Part shown: in pieces, positions 1 through 8,753 of the stretch
How the letters are laid out: every line of letters starts with the position of its first letter
Numbering within the stretch: position 1 is the first letter of the stretch
Source: Yoonia sp. F2084L
GTDB taxonomy: Bacteria; Pseudomonadota; Alphaproteobacteria; Rhodobacterales; Rhodobacteraceae
DNA length: 64,000 nt
Assembly: GCF_023015625.1 (NCBI RefSeq)
Contig: NZ_JALKAH010000004.1
Coordinates: 400,045 to 464,044 of the forward strand
Direction: 5' to 3'
Program-made: the position numbers and the translations under genes
Notes under the pieces: generated by a model
What the model saw: the letters and a program-made list of their open reading frames with translations, nothing else
The model's database searches: none
Told to the model about the DNA's origin: nothing

Positions 1-1
1 C

Positions 2-592
2 GGCACTTTGCTGTCCCCTGATCGCTTTCAATTCCGCGCCGGCCTGCGCGATGGCCGGGCCGAAGCCACGCGGGCCGTGGCCCGCGCGATTGCGCACCCT
101 GAATATGACTTCAACGGTAACGCCACAATTCCCGAAGAGGTCGCGATGGATATCGCGGTGCTAGAATTGGACCTGCCCATTCGCAACACCCGCATTCGGC
201 CCTATTTGATTGCGGCCCGCCCGATCACAGGGGACGAAGTCGGCGTTGTGTCATATGGGCGTGGGCGCGAAGACGCAGCCAGCCTGCAAGAGGTCTGCAA
301 CGTGTTGGGCCGCCAAACAGGCGTGATCGTAATGACCTGCGATGTGGAATACGGCTCAAGCGGATCGCCGGTATTCATTGTGCGCGATGGCGAAACGCGG
401 ATTGCGTCTGTGGTATCAGCGATGGCGCAGGTGAACGGACAGAAAGTCGCGCTTGGTACGTCACTGGAAGGGCCGCTGAACGCTTTGCTCAGCCATTTTG
501 CAGCCCTTGGCCCGGCGCGTCCGGGTGGGACGCAACGGCTGATCAATGTCCAGGAACGCAACAATACAGGCGCAAAATTCGTTCGGCCTTAG
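2..592 (+). CDS. Trypsin-like serine protease, 5'-truncated by the window
   Basis: About 196 residues are visible and the frame is open to the left edge, so the true start and signal peptide lie outside the window. The chymotrypsin-fold signature is clear: a GSSGSPVF stretch carries the nucleophilic serine, and the acidic member probably lies in MDIAVLELD near residue 50. The catalytic histidine would be upstream and is not visible. Two cysteines (in LQEVCNV and VMTCDVEYG) could form the usual disulfide near the active site. Such proteases in Rhodobacteraceae are normally exported, but that is inferred here. The stop overlaps the promoter region of the following heat-shock gene. Confidence 0.8.
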   Translation, partial: GTLLSPDRFQFRAGLRDGRAEATRAVARAIAHPEYDFNGNATIPEEVAMDIAVLELDLPIRNTRIRPYLIAARPITGDEVGVVSYGRGREDAASLQEVCNVLGRQTGVIVMTCDVEYGSSGSPVFIVRDGETRIASVVSAMAQVNGQKVALGTSLEGPLNALLSHFAALGPARPGGTQRLINVQERNNTGAKFVRP

Positions 593-596
593 GCCT

Positions 597-625
597 CTTG
601 AAACCCGGAAATGCTGTGCCCAAAT
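597..625 (+). promoter_or_regulatory. Sigma32 (RpoH)-like promoter for hsp20
   Basis: CTTGAAA at 597-603 is followed after 14 bases by GCCCAAAT at 618-625. This is close to the RpoH consensus CTTGAAA-N11/14-CCCCATNT, with mismatches at the first base and one later base of the -10. It lies about 100 bases before a small heat-shock gene, which is the expected target. Start of transcription near 632 is inferred. Confidence 0.6.
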
Positions 626-723
626 AGGTGGTACGGGGACGCCAATGATGGGTCCCTGCAAACCGGCCTGTCCTCCATGGGAAGGCTACACAATTGTTAT
701 CGCTTAAGAAAAGGATGACCCAA

Positions 724-1191
724 ATGCGTGCATTTGATATGACACCCCTCTACCGTGCCACCGTTGGCTTTGACCAGATTGCCGATCTTATGGATCGTGC
801 GCTTGCCAGTGATGTCGGCCAGAACACCTACCCTCCATATAACATCGAAAAGACGGATGATGACGCTTGGCGCATCTCTATCGCGGTTGCGGGCTTTTCC
901 GATAACGACCTCGCGATTGAGGTCAAGGACCGCGCGCTTCACGTTACAGGCCGCAAGGCTACCGACGAAGAAGACCGCAAATACCTGCACCGCGGCATCG
1001 CAACCCGCGCATTCGAGCGTCGCTTTCATCTTGCCGACCACGTCCGTGTAACCGGTGCAAGCCATGAAAACGGTATGCTGCATATTGATCTGATGCGCGA
1101 AGTGCCCGAAGCGCTAAAGCCGCGCCGGATTGAGATCACGGCTGCTGGCAAGACTGACGCAAACCTTGTTGAGGCAAAATCAGTTAACTAA
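724..1191 (+). CDS. Small heat-shock protein, Hsp20/IbpA type
   Basis: This 155-residue protein has the alpha-crystallin layout: a short N-terminal arm starting MRAFDMTPLYRATVGFD, typical of proteobacterial IbpA, then a beta-sandwich of about 90 residues and a C-terminal tail. It is expected to be an ATP-independent holdase that binds unfolding cytoplasmic proteins. The ATG at 724 is chosen because AAGGA at 711-715 sits 8 bases upstream and because family members start with this arm. An in-frame ATG at 715 and a TTG at 694 are less likely. A sigma32-like promoter at 597-625 and a hairpin terminator at 1211-1232 make it a single-gene unit. Confidence 0.9.
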   Translation: MRAFDMTPLYRATVGFDQIADLMDRALASDVGQNTYPPYNIEKTDDDAWRISIAVAGFSDNDLAIEVKDRALHVTGRKATDEEDRKYLHRGIATRAFERRFHLADHVRVTGASHENGMLHIDLMREVPEALKPRRIEITAAGKTDANLVEAKSVN

Positions 1192-1210
1192 ACCGCTGAC
1201 CTATGAAACC

Positions 1211-1232
1211 GCGCCATCCTTCGGGGTGGCGC
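1211..1232 (+). terminator. Hairpin terminator after hsp20
   Basis: A 9-bp stem (GCGCCATCC with GGGTGGCGC, one T-G wobble) closes a TTCG tetraloop 20 bases after the hsp20 stop. The following sequence is only moderately T-rich (ATTTCGTG). Confidence 0.6.
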
Positions 1233-1240
1233 ATTTCGTG

Positions 1241-1600
1241 TCAGCCGCGACAGCGATTGCGGCTGACAACGTCAATCTCCTGACCCGGAAACACGACCTG
1301 AACGCCCGGAAATTCAACTAAAAAACCACCGTCCGTTGCTGACCATCGCCCGTCACCAAACTGCAGGCTAAACGCGTCACAAGACCGGCCCAAGTAAAGC
1401 GCGTTCCCGGGCGCGACCACCGATCGGCCTGAGGTCCCTGCCAAGAGTGACCCTCCGCTTGGATCAACTGATTTCAGAACAGCGCCATGGCGGTTCTTTT
1501 CATACGAAAACAGGCCGCCATCCGCAGACAGATATTGTGTATCTTGTGCCGCCGCAGCCCCTGCGATCACCATACACACACCAACTAAAACGTTCCGCAT
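1241..1600 (-). CDS. Small secreted protein of unknown function
   Basis: This encodes 119 residues starting with a signal peptide (MRNVLVGVCMVIAGAAAAQ) with a likely AxA cleavage site near residue 19. The mature part is rich in glycine, serine and valine and has two cysteines, C83 region and near the C-terminus, compatible with a periplasmic disulfide. I do not recognise the family. The start is supported by GAGGAT about 7 bases upstream. It lies just downstream of polA on the same strand and might be its own unit or a trailing gene of polA. Confidence 0.6.
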   Translation of the reverse strand: MRNVLVGVCMVIAGAAAAQDTQYLSADGGLFSYEKNRHGAVLKSVDPSGGSLLAGTSGRSVVAPGNALYLGRSCDAFSLQFGDGRWSATDGGFLVEFPGVQVVFPGQEIDVVSRNRCRG

Positions 1601-1617
1601 CCTGATCCTCTAACCTG

Positions 1618-4434
1618 TCAGTGGGCCTCGGCCCAGTTCAGTCCTTGCCCCGCATCGACCGCCAGTTTGACGTCAAGTTTGACCGCCGGGTCGCTTGCAT
1701 TTTCCATGACCGCGCGCGCTGCATCAATGAGCGCATCGGTCGCACCTTCCTCAACTTCGAACAACAATTCGTCATGCACCTGCAAAAGCATTTTTGCAGG
1801 CAGCCCTTCGATTGCCGCTGGCATCCGTATCATCGCACGCCTGATCACATCTGCCGCAGTGCCCTGAATCGGCGCATTGATGGCCGCCCGTTTGGCAAAC
1901 CCGGCGTGCGGGCCTTTGGCATTGATCTCTGGCGTGTTGATCTTTCGCCCAAACAATGTTTCCACATAATTGTGGTCTTTGGCAAAGGCGATTGTGTCAT
2001 CCATATACTTTCGGATACCCGGGAAGCGCTCAAAATAGCGGTCAATGAACCCCTGCGCCTCACCACGCGGAATGCGCAGGTTCCGCGCCAGCCCAAAACC
2101 AGAGATACCGTAGATCACACCAAAGTTGATCGCTTTGGCCTGCCGCCGCACATCCGGAGTCATCTCATCCAATGGCACGTCAAACATTTCTGACGCGGTC
2201 ATCGCGTGAATGTCGATCCCATCGAGGAACGCCTGCTTGAGCGCGTCAATCCCCGCGATATGCGCCAGAATACGCAGTTCGATCTGGCTGTAGTCAAGGC
2301 TGACAATCACCTTGCCGGGTTCCGCGACAAAGGCCTCGCGGATCCGCCGCCCTTCCTCGGATCGGACGGGGATGTTTTGCAGGTTGGGATCGGTCGAGGC
2401 GAGCCGTCCAGTGTTCGCACCCGCGATTGAATAGGACGTGTGCACGCGACCCGTCTCGGGGTTGATGTGTTCTTGTAAAGCGTCCGTATAGGTCGATTTC
2501 AGCTTTGAAAGCTGTCGCCAGTCCAGAATTCGGCGCGGCAGGTCATGCAGCGTGGCGAGGTCTTCCAACACATCGGCCCCGGTGGAATAGGCCCCCGTTT
2601 TCCCAGTCGATGGCTTTTTGCCATCGGGCATTTCCAGCCCCATTTCATCAAACAGGATTTCACCCAACTGCTTGGGCGAGCCCACGTTGAAAGGCCGCCC
2701 TGCCATTTCCTGTATTTCTGCTTCCAGTCCCGCCATCTTCTGCGCAAAGGCGTTCGACATCCGGCTAAGCGTATCGCGGTCTACCTTGATGCCGTGCCGT
2801 TCCATCTGCGCCAGCACCGGGACCAAAGGCCGCTCCATCGTTTCATAAACGGTCGTGACCCGGTTCACATGCAGTTGCGGTTTGAACTGCTGCCACAGGC
2901 GCAGGGTGATGTCGGCATCCTCGGCGGCGTATTTCACCGCGTCATTGACAGGCACCCGGTCAAAGGTAATCGCTGATTTACCGCTTCCCAACAACGGCTT
3001 AATCGGAATGGGCGTATGTCCCAGATAGCGTTCCGACAGCACATCCATCCCGTGATTATGCTTGCCCGCGTTCATCGCGTAAGACATCAGCATCGTGTCA
3101 TCAATCGGGGCGACGTCGATATCCAGACGAGCGAAAATCTTGGTATCATACTTCATGTTCTGACCGATTTTGATGACCGCAGGATCTTCCAAAACCGGTT
3201 TGAGCATCGCGAGGCATTCCTCGAAACCCATCTGTCCTTCAGCCAGATCATCCGATCCAAACAGATCGTCAGAGGCCGCAGATTTATGGGTCAAAGGGAT
3301 ATAGCAGGCCTGCCCCGCCTCAACGCAAAGCGAGATGCCAACCAGATCGGCAATCATCTCATTCAGCCCGGTCGTTTCGGTATCAACGGCAACATAGCCA
3401 CGCTCGCGAATACGGTCGATCCAGATCTGCAAGGCGGCGGCATCGCTAACACATTCGTAGAGGTCAGGATCAAAACCAACAGCCTCCGGCGTCGCTATAT
3501 CCGCAGCAGCAGGTGCTGCGGGCTCAACCACTGGTGCTTCAACGCCCAATTTATCGGCTATCCGTTTGGTTACCGTGCGGAATTCCATCTCTGCAAGAAA
3601 CCCCAGCAGAACCTCTGGATCAGGATCGCGCACTTCCAGATCATCCAGACCAAAGTCCAGCGACATATCACAATCCAGCTGCACCAGCTTCTTTGACAGC
3701 TCAATCTGCGCGCGGTTCTCGATCAACGTCTCACGGCGCTTGGGTTGTTTGATCTCTTCGGCGCGGTCCAACAGGCTTTCCAAATCGCCATATTCGTTGA
3801 TTAGCAAGGCGGCCGTCTTGATCCCGATCCCCGGCGCACCCGGCACGTTATCAACGCTATCGCCAGCCAAAGCCTGCACGTCCACCACTCGATCTGGCCC
3901 CACACCAAACTTTTCAATCACCCCATCGCGGTCAATGCGCTTGTTCTTCATCGGATCAAGCATGTCGACGCCGTCACCGACCAACTGCATCAAATCCTTA
4001 TCCGAGGACACGATCGTCACGCGGCCCCCGGCATTGCGGCCCTGATGGGCAAGGGTGGCAATGATATCATCGGCCTCAAAGCCTTCGACCTCTTCACATG
4101 CGATGTTGAACGCTTTGGTCGCCACACGGGTCAGCGGGATTTGCGGGCGCAGATCCTCTGGCATCGCCTCGCGGTTGGCTTTGTACTGATCATACATATC
4201 ATTGCGAAACGTATGGCTGCCCTTGTCAAAGATGACCGCGACATGGGTGGCGGCGTCAGCCCCATTATTGCCGTCAACATAACGCTGGAGCATGTTCACA
4301 AATCCACTGACCGCTCCAACAGGCAGACCATCAGACTTGCGCGTCAGCGGAGGCAGCGCGTGGTAGGCGCGAAAGATAAATGCCGATCCATCAATCAGAT
4401 GTAGGTGACAGCCTTTGCCGAATTGAGTGCTCAT
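1618..4434 (-). CDS. polA: DNA polymerase I
   Basis: This 938-residue enzyme fills gaps and removes RNA primers and damaged strands. All three domains look intact. The N-terminal 5'-3' exonuclease includes a helix-hairpin-helix around residue 195 (GDSVDNVPGAPGIG). The 3'-5' proofreading domain keeps DTETTGL near residue 350 and a later YAAEDADIT motif, so proofreading is probably active. The polymerase carries motif A (SLDYSQIELRI, about 712), motif B (RRQAKAINFGVIYG, about 768) and motif C (LQVHDELLF, about 885). The ATG at 4434 has AAGGAG 7 bases upstream; an in-frame start 6 codons earlier lacks such support. Confidence 0.97.
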   Translation of the reverse strand: MSTQFGKGCHLHLIDGSAFIFRAYHALPPLTRKSDGLPVGAVSGFVNMLQRYVDGNNGADAATHVAVIFDKGSHTFRNDMYDQYKANREAMPEDLRPQIPLTRVATKAFNIACEEVEGFEADDIIATLAHQGRNAGGRVTIVSSDKDLMQLVGDGVDMLDPMKNKRIDRDGVIEKFGVGPDRVVDVQALAGDSVDNVPGAPGIGIKTAALLINEYGDLESLLDRAEEIKQPKRRETLIENRAQIELSKKLVQLDCDMSLDFGLDDLEVRDPDPEVLLGFLAEMEFRTVTKRIADKLGVEAPVVEPAAPAAADIATPEAVGFDPDLYECVSDAAALQIWIDRIRERGYVAVDTETTGLNEMIADLVGISLCVEAGQACYIPLTHKSAASDDLFGSDDLAEGQMGFEECLAMLKPVLEDPAVIKIGQNMKYDTKIFARLDIDVAPIDDTMLMSYAMNAGKHNHGMDVLSERYLGHTPIPIKPLLGSGKSAITFDRVPVNDAVKYAAEDADITLRLWQQFKPQLHVNRVTTVYETMERPLVPVLAQMERHGIKVDRDTLSRMSNAFAQKMAGLEAEIQEMAGRPFNVGSPKQLGEILFDEMGLEMPDGKKPSTGKTGAYSTGADVLEDLATLHDLPRRILDWRQLSKLKSTYTDALQEHINPETGRVHTSYSIAGANTGRLASTDPNLQNIPVRSEEGRRIREAFVAEPGKVIVSLDYSQIELRILAHIAGIDALKQAFLDGIDIHAMTASEMFDVPLDEMTPDVRRQAKAINFGVIYGISGFGLARNLRIPRGEAQGFIDRYFERFPGIRKYMDDTIAFAKDHNYVETLFGRKINTPEINAKGPHAGFAKRAAINAPIQGTAADVIRRAMIRMPAAIEGLPAKMLLQVHDELLFEVEEGATDALIDAARAVMENASDPAVKLDVKLAVDAGQGLNWAEAH

Positions 4435-4495
4435 GGGGTGGCTCCTTCGCACGGGTACGCGGTGGTTCTGCTGCGATCAGGCATGATCCGCGAGG

Positions 4496-4675
4496 TCAGA
4501 CTTTGCCTTCAAACTCTTTATGCACCAGCTTGGCGTCGCAATAGGGGCATTCGATCCAGCCATGTTCTTGCGGAATTTGCAGCCAGACACGGGGGTGGCC
4601 CAAGGCACCTTCACCACCGTCACAGGCCACACGCCAATCATGAACAATACGGGTCTCGGGTGCAGGTGTGGCCAT
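4496..4675 (-). CDS. Zinc-finger domain protein (zf-CHCC / NDUFS6-like)
   Basis: This 59-residue protein matches the short zf-CHCC proteins found across alphaproteobacteria. Candidate ligands are the cysteine in VACDGG, a histidine in ALGHPRVWL, and the C-terminal CPYC pair in [12 protein letters not shown]. The pattern resembles the zinc-binding part of the mitochondrial complex I subunit NDUFS6, but a complex I role in bacteria is only inferred. The ATG at 4675 is preferred because GAGAG lies about 7 bases upstream and the family starts near this point. It lies upstream of polA on the same strand, separated by about 60 bases. Confidence 0.8.
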   Translation of the reverse strand: MATPAPETRIVHDWRVACDGGEGALGHPRVWLQIPQEHGWIECPYCDAKLVHKEFEGKV

Positions 4676-4762
4676 GATTACTCTCATCTGGTTGCAGCAG
4701 GGGCAGCCCCGCCTTAAGTCTGCACCAGACATACCGCAGACGCGGACAAGGGGAAAGACGGC

Positions 4763-5692
4763 ATGAGCGACAACGCCATAGAAATTCAAGGCCTGCAAAA
4801 GACATATGCCGCCACCGGACGCAGCCCCGCGAAAGAGGCGTTGAAGGGCATTGATCTGACGATCCCGCGCGGGTCGATATTTGGGCTTTTGGGGCCAAAT
4901 GGGGCGGGTAAATCAACGTTGATCAACATCCTCGCCGGTCTCGTCGTGAAATCCGCAGGCAGCGTCAAAATCTGGGGTTTTGATCAGGACCAAAACCCCC
5001 GCCAATCGCGCGCTGCCATCGGGATTATGCCACAAGAACCGCATTTGGATCCGTTCTTTACGCCCGCCGGTTCGCTGGACGTCCAAGCGGGGCTTTATGG
5101 CGTGCCCAAAAGCCAACGCAAAACAGCCGAGATCCTCGAACTGATCGGGCTGACTGACAAAGCAGATGCTTATGCGCGCTCGCTGTCCGGCGGCATGCGG
5201 CGAAGGCTACTGCTTGGGAAAGCACTGGTGCATTCACCGCAAGTCCTCGTGCTGGACGAGCCCACCGCCGGGGTCGATATCGAGTTGCGCAACATGCTGT
5301 GGCAAAACGTGCGCAAGCTGAATGAAGACGGCATGACAATCATCCTGACGACGCATTACCTCGAAGAAGCCGAGGAAATGTGCGACGACATTGCCATCAT
5401 CAACCACGGTGAAGTCATCGTGCGCGATAGTACAGCAAATCTGCTTGGGCGGTTGGATCGCAAAACACTGGTGATCACCCCAGAGACTGACGCGGCATTG
5501 CCCGCCTTGCCTGACAATATCACCGGCCAAAAACATGCAAACGGCACGCTGACCTTTACGTATCAAAGTGGGATCACACCGGCAGGCCAAATCCTGTCAC
5601 TGGTGCAAGATGCTGGGATCACAATCAAAGACGTCAAAACCGAAGAAGCTCATCTTGAAGATGTGTTCCTATCACTCACGTCATCGCGCTGA
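4763..5692 (+). CDS. ABC transporter ATP-binding protein (orphan)
   Basis: This 309-residue ATPase has a Walker A (GPNGAGKST, near residue 45), the signature LSGGMRRR, a Walker B with [12 protein letters not shown] and an H-loop in [12 protein letters not shown]. The layout, with a C-terminal regulatory extension after residue 220, is that of ABC-2-type exporters such as the YadG/CcmA and NodI groups. Its membrane partner would be an ABC-2 permease, but none is next to it: the next gene is on the other strand. The permease may be encoded elsewhere, or this ATPase may act alone. Substrate cannot be told. Confidence 0.88.
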   Translation: MSDNAIEIQGLQKTYAATGRSPAKEALKGIDLTIPRGSIFGLLGPNGAGKSTLINILAGLVVKSAGSVKIWGFDQDQNPRQSRAAIGIMPQEPHLDPFFTPAGSLDVQAGLYGVPKSQRKTAEILELIGLTDKADAYARSLSGGMRRRLLLGKALVHSPQVLVLDEPTAGVDIELRNMLWQNVRKLNEDGMTIILTTHYLEEAEEMCDDIAIINHGEVIVRDSTANLLGRLDRKTLVITPETDAALPALPDNITGQKHANGTLTFTYQSGITPAGQILSLVQDAGITIKDVKTEEAHLEDVFLSLTSSR

Positions 5693-5698
5693 CCCGCA

Positions 5699-5735
5699 TC
5701 TTTCTTCGTCCAATCAAACTTCCGCCGGAGGCATC
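5699..5735 (+). repeat. 37-base intergenic repeat, copy 1
   Basis: This sequence begins TCTTTCTTCGTCCAATCAAA and ends CCGCCGGAGGCATC. It is identical over 37 bases to 23847-23883 and related in inverted orientation to 27351-27384. All copies lie directly after a coding region, and this copy runs into a 22-base palindrome. Confidence 0.75.
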
Positions 5736-5754
5736 AAAATTCTAGAATTTTGAT
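5733..5754. terminator. 22-base perfect palindrome between convergent genes
   Basis: ATCAAAATTCT is followed directly by its exact complement AGAATTTTGAT. It sits between the convergent ABC ATPase and HIT genes, its last base being part of the HIT stop codon. The A/T-rich arms give T-rich 3' flanks on either strand, so a weak bidirectional terminator is plausible. Confidence 0.45.
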
Positions 5755-6116
5755 CAACCCTGTAACATCCGCCCCAACTGACGCCCGCCTAGGATATGCA
5801 TGTGATAGTGCGGCACATCCTGCACACCATGCACACGCGTATTGGAAATACTGCGGAAGCCCTGTGCAACATCCGTGATACGGCACACTTCTGCCAAGGC
5901 TTGCATAAAGCCTACCTGCTCTTCGGGCGAGGCATCACGGGCAAAGTGGTCAAGACTGACATAGGCACCTTTGGGAATGATCAGCACGTGCACCGGCGCT
6001 TGTGGGGCGATGTCCTCAAAGGCCAGCGCGTGATCATTCTCGTAAACAGTCTTATTCGGGATCTCACCGCGCAGGATTTTGGCAAAGATATTCTGGTCGT
6101 CGTAGGCGTATTCCAT
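5754..6116 (-). CDS. HIT family protein (histidine triad hydrolase)
   Basis: This 120-residue protein carries the histidine triad HYHMH at about residues 103-107, followed by ILGG, as in HinT-type purine nucleoside phosphoramidases. An N-terminal IFAKILRGEIP stretch is also typical. It probably hydrolyses AMP-linked substrates in the cytoplasm; the physiological substrate is unknown. The ATG at 6116 has GAGGA 6 bases upstream, and this ribosome site overlaps the stop of the glycosyltransferase gene upstream, so the two are probably cotranslated. Confidence 0.92.
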   Translation of the reverse strand: MEYAYDDQNIFAKILRGEIPNKTVYENDHALAFEDIAPQAPVHVLIIPKGAYVSLDHFARDASPEEQVGFMQALAEVCRITDVAQGFRSISNTRVHGVQDVPHYHMHILGGRQLGRMLQG

Positions 6117-6124
6117 AGCGGTCC

Positions 6125-7702
6125 TCAATCAGCAAAAAGATGGGGGGTATCGGCAAGCGTGCGCGCCACCTCGGGCGACACGTTCAGGAATTGTGCAATA
6201 GCATGGGCGTTTTCATCAACTGCAGCGGTTTCTTTGATCCGGCTGGCTTGGGCAAACTTAGCATCGCGGATCGCGTCGCGTTCGTAGATCATGTCATGGC
6301 GGATCGTGGGCAGCAGCCGCGCCAGCGTCGCCTCGCTGGTCTGCGGTCCCGCAAGACCTACCCGCATCGCGTGACCCACTAAATAATCATCGTCAAAACT
6401 ACACTCGATTTCCAGCAACCGAACCGTTGCACGGTCCGCAAAGAAATCCCGCATCAGATCAAGGCTTGAGGTATCCAGGCAGATCACCAAACGGTCACTG
6501 TCGTAGTGATCGAACAACATCCGCATCAGCGCCCTACGATGACGCCCGCGCTTTTGCAGCGAACTTTCAATCCCACCCAGATCAGGAAGGTTGGTATCAT
6601 CCTCATTGAAGAGATACTCAATCGCCGGGATATTTGTGTGGTGCCCGATCGCCGCAACCAGCCGCTTTGCGACATGCCATTTCTTGCAGGCAATGATCAT
6701 CAACTCGCGGCTACGGCCCAGCGTGGTTTCATTTTCCCAAAATCGCGGCGCAAAGCGGCGGCCACTGCGGCCGCGCCCTGTCAGGAACTCAAACAGATTG
6801 CGCCCTTCATCCGAGATCACAAAATCCATCTTATCGCTGGCATAAAGCGCGCCCAGACGGGTCCGTAGATCCGCAGCCTCTGCGCTGATCTTGCGCGCAA
6901 AAAGTGACCCTTGCCCCAAAAGCAGATCATAGTGGTCATTGTAAAACGTCACCGGCATCCCGTAGTCCGAGAACATCAGAAACGTCAGCGTCCGGTTTTC
7001 AATCTCGCGGGCGGGCACCAGATGGCGCACGAGCGTTTGAAAAAATGTCTCATCGGGAATCCACGTTGTACGAAAGAAACGCATCACATCACGGCGGGCA
7101 TAGGCGAATTCAAGCACGGCTTCGACGGTTTGACGCCGCAGGCACCACCACTGACTGCCGATCATGATCTGCAAATCATCCGGGATTTTACGGGTCATCT
7201 TGAAGCGTTTTTGGAGTTCCAGTGCCGTGTAGAACCGCCGCTTTTGCGTGCGTTCATTAAAGAAGTGGCGATAGATCAGACGCTCTTCGCGAAAGCCCGT
7301 CTTGATCCAGTTGCTGTCAAAGAAATCATGGCTCTCGACATAATCGACGTCATTCTCGTCCAGCATCTGATGGGCGAAACCGGCAGACTTAATCGGCATG
7401 CAGTCACCTGACACCATGTAAAAATGGGTCGCGCGCGGAAAGCCATTCACTGCCGCTTCCACCGCATGCAGGGTCGCCTGCACCAGGCTCCACTCGCCCC
7501 AACCGCATTTCACGCGGCGCTTGGCAAAGGCCACATTGGGATTATCCGACAGTGATGACTGGATGCTGCGATAATCCTCTGCTGACGCGGACGCATCAAA
7601 ATGGATCGCAATATAGTCACCCGCCGCCGTCAACTGCTCAGCCTGCCGCACAATGGCAGCTGGGTTCTTGTGACACAGCAGGATAAAGGCAATGCGGGCC
7701 AT
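6125..7702 (-). CDS. GT14-like (core-2/I-branching beta-1,6-GlcNAc-transferase) protein with C-terminal extension
   Basis: This 525-residue protein begins MARIAFILLCHKNP, the usual opening of bacterial GT14 enzymes, and keeps FYMVSGDCMP, GSQWWCLRR and TWIPDETFFQT, which resemble the donor and acceptor region of the family. The C-terminal 230 residues form a separate domain of the DUF5928 sort seen in Rhodobacteraceae; its function is unknown to me. The role is likely transfer of a sugar to a surface glycan. The start at 7702 is chosen from homology of the opening; an open frame continues 86 codons upstream without family likeness. It is divergent from a sulfotransferase, with which it may share a pathway. 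Confidence 0.8.
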   Translation of the reverse strand: MARIAFILLCHKNPAAIVRQAEQLTAAGDYIAIHFDASASAEDYRSIQSSLSDNPNVAFAKRRVKCGWGEWSLVQATLHAVEAAVNGFPRATHFYMVSGDCMPIKSAGFAHQMLDENDVDYVESHDFFDSNWIKTGFREERLIYRHFFNERTQKRRFYTALELQKRFKMTRKIPDDLQIMIGSQWWCLRRQTVEAVLEFAYARRDVMRFFRTTWIPDETFFQTLVRHLVPAREIENRTLTFLMFSDYGMPVTFYNDHYDLLLGQGSLFARKISAEAADLRTRLGALYASDKMDFVISDEGRNLFEFLTGRGRSGRRFAPRFWENETTLGRSRELMIIACKKWHVAKRLVAAIGHHTNIPAIEYLFNEDDTNLPDLGGIESSLQKRGRHRRALMRMLFDHYDSDRLVICLDTSSLDLMRDFFADRATVRLLEIECSFDDDYLVGHAMRVGLAGPQTSEATLARLLPTIRHDMIYERDAIRDAKFAQASRIKETAAVDENAHAIAQFLNVSPEVARTLADTPHLFAD

Positions 7703-7822
7703 GGGTGCGCGATCAATCCTTACTTCGCAAATTCCGCCTAAGGCTGTCATAACGCGAACAGACATTGAAGTGACAGGGTTTCTTTGCTTTGAAGAAAGCG
7801 GAGTAGTAAGAGGAATAAGTTG

Positions 7823-8641
7823 GTGGCGCATTTTCCCGGAACATGGATGACCCAAAGCGAAAGCGTGGTGTATCGCGTCGTACCCAAATGCGCCTGTTCG
7901 ACCATTGGTCAGATCATGTATTACTCGGATCATGGGGAATTCTTCGACGGTGACATTCACGACGCCAAGTCAGGCATTCACAAATGGGCGATGGACGACA
8001 GCAAGCCGGTGATTGCGGCAAATGTAAAAGCGCACAAAAGCTACGCCTTTACCTGTGTGCGTAATCCCTACACCCGTATTCTGTCGTCGTTTTTCGATAA
8101 GATCTGCGGCGTCCAACGAAACGGCAAGTATTATCGCGGCAACCTTGTACCACTTCTGATTCAGAAATACGGAATCGAAGTCGGCGATCCTGATACCGGT
8201 TTCGAATTCGATCAGATTAAAAGCTTCCGCCGCTTTTTGCTGTTTGCCCGCGATACCATCCGCTGGCGCCGTCCGATGGAGCCGGACATTCACTGGTCAG
8301 CCATGTCGGGTCACATCTCAACCTACATCGCCAATGGCGGGCGCTACGATAAGATCTTCTGGACGGAACAGTTCAACGACGGGATGCAAGATGTGCTGAA
8401 CGGGATTGAGACCGCGCACCCTATCAATCTGGCAGAAATTCCACGCTTCAATGAAAGCGAAGGGCATGGTCCAAAGCGGGCGCACCCGGTTGAGGACTAT
8501 TTTGACGATCTGTCGATGCATCTGATTTACGAGATCTACAAAAAGGACTTTCGGATCTTCAAATATGATTTTGAGAACCCCGCCAACAAGATGCCGATAG
8601 GCGAGATTGATCTGGACGAGGTGCACGCGAAACTGGGCTAG
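7823..8641 (+). CDS. Sulfotransferase family 2 protein
   Basis: This 272-residue protein has the PAPS-binding motifs of carbohydrate sulfotransferases: a 5'-phosphosulfate loop in VVPKCACSTIG near residue 20, and a 3'-phosphate motif in CVRNPYTRILSSFF near residue 75. It should transfer sulfate from PAPS to a glycan. A GTG at 7823 is preferred because AGAGGA at 7809-7814 lies 8 bases before it; a TTG directly upstream at 7820 is the alternative. It is divergent from the GT14-like gene and followed by another glycan-type protein, so a sulfated surface polysaccharide or lipid is the likely product. Confidence 0.82.
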   Translation: MAHFPGTWMTQSESVVYRVVPKCACSTIGQIMYYSDHGEFFDGDIHDAKSGIHKWAMDDSKPVIAANVKAHKSYAFTCVRNPYTRILSSFFDKICGVQRNGKYYRGNLVPLLIQKYGIEVGDPDTGFEFDQIKSFRRFLLFARDTIRWRRPMEPDIHWSAMSGHISTYIANGGRYDKIFWTEQFNDGMQDVLNGIETAHPINLAEIPRFNESEGHGPKRAHPVEDYFDDLSMHLIYEIYKKDFRIFKYDFENPANKMPIGEIDLDEVHAKLG

Positions 8642-8753
8642 GCCCCGCCTGCAACTGACCACCGCAAATATTTTCAACGATGCAAAGCCTTTCGCCTCGA
8701 CTGTGACAGGGCTGGGTCTACATGCTTGATCGTAAGCATAAAGGAACCTGTGC

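Noticed and set aside
1130..1321. A 63-codon plus-strand frame running across the hsp20 end and its terminator
   Set aside because: It contains the terminator hairpin and has no likeness to a protein family.
7703..7960. An 86-codon N-terminal extension of the GT14-like protein
   Set aside because: The extension overlaps the divergent sulfotransferase gene and shows no family likeness; MARIAFILLCHKNP is the normal opening.
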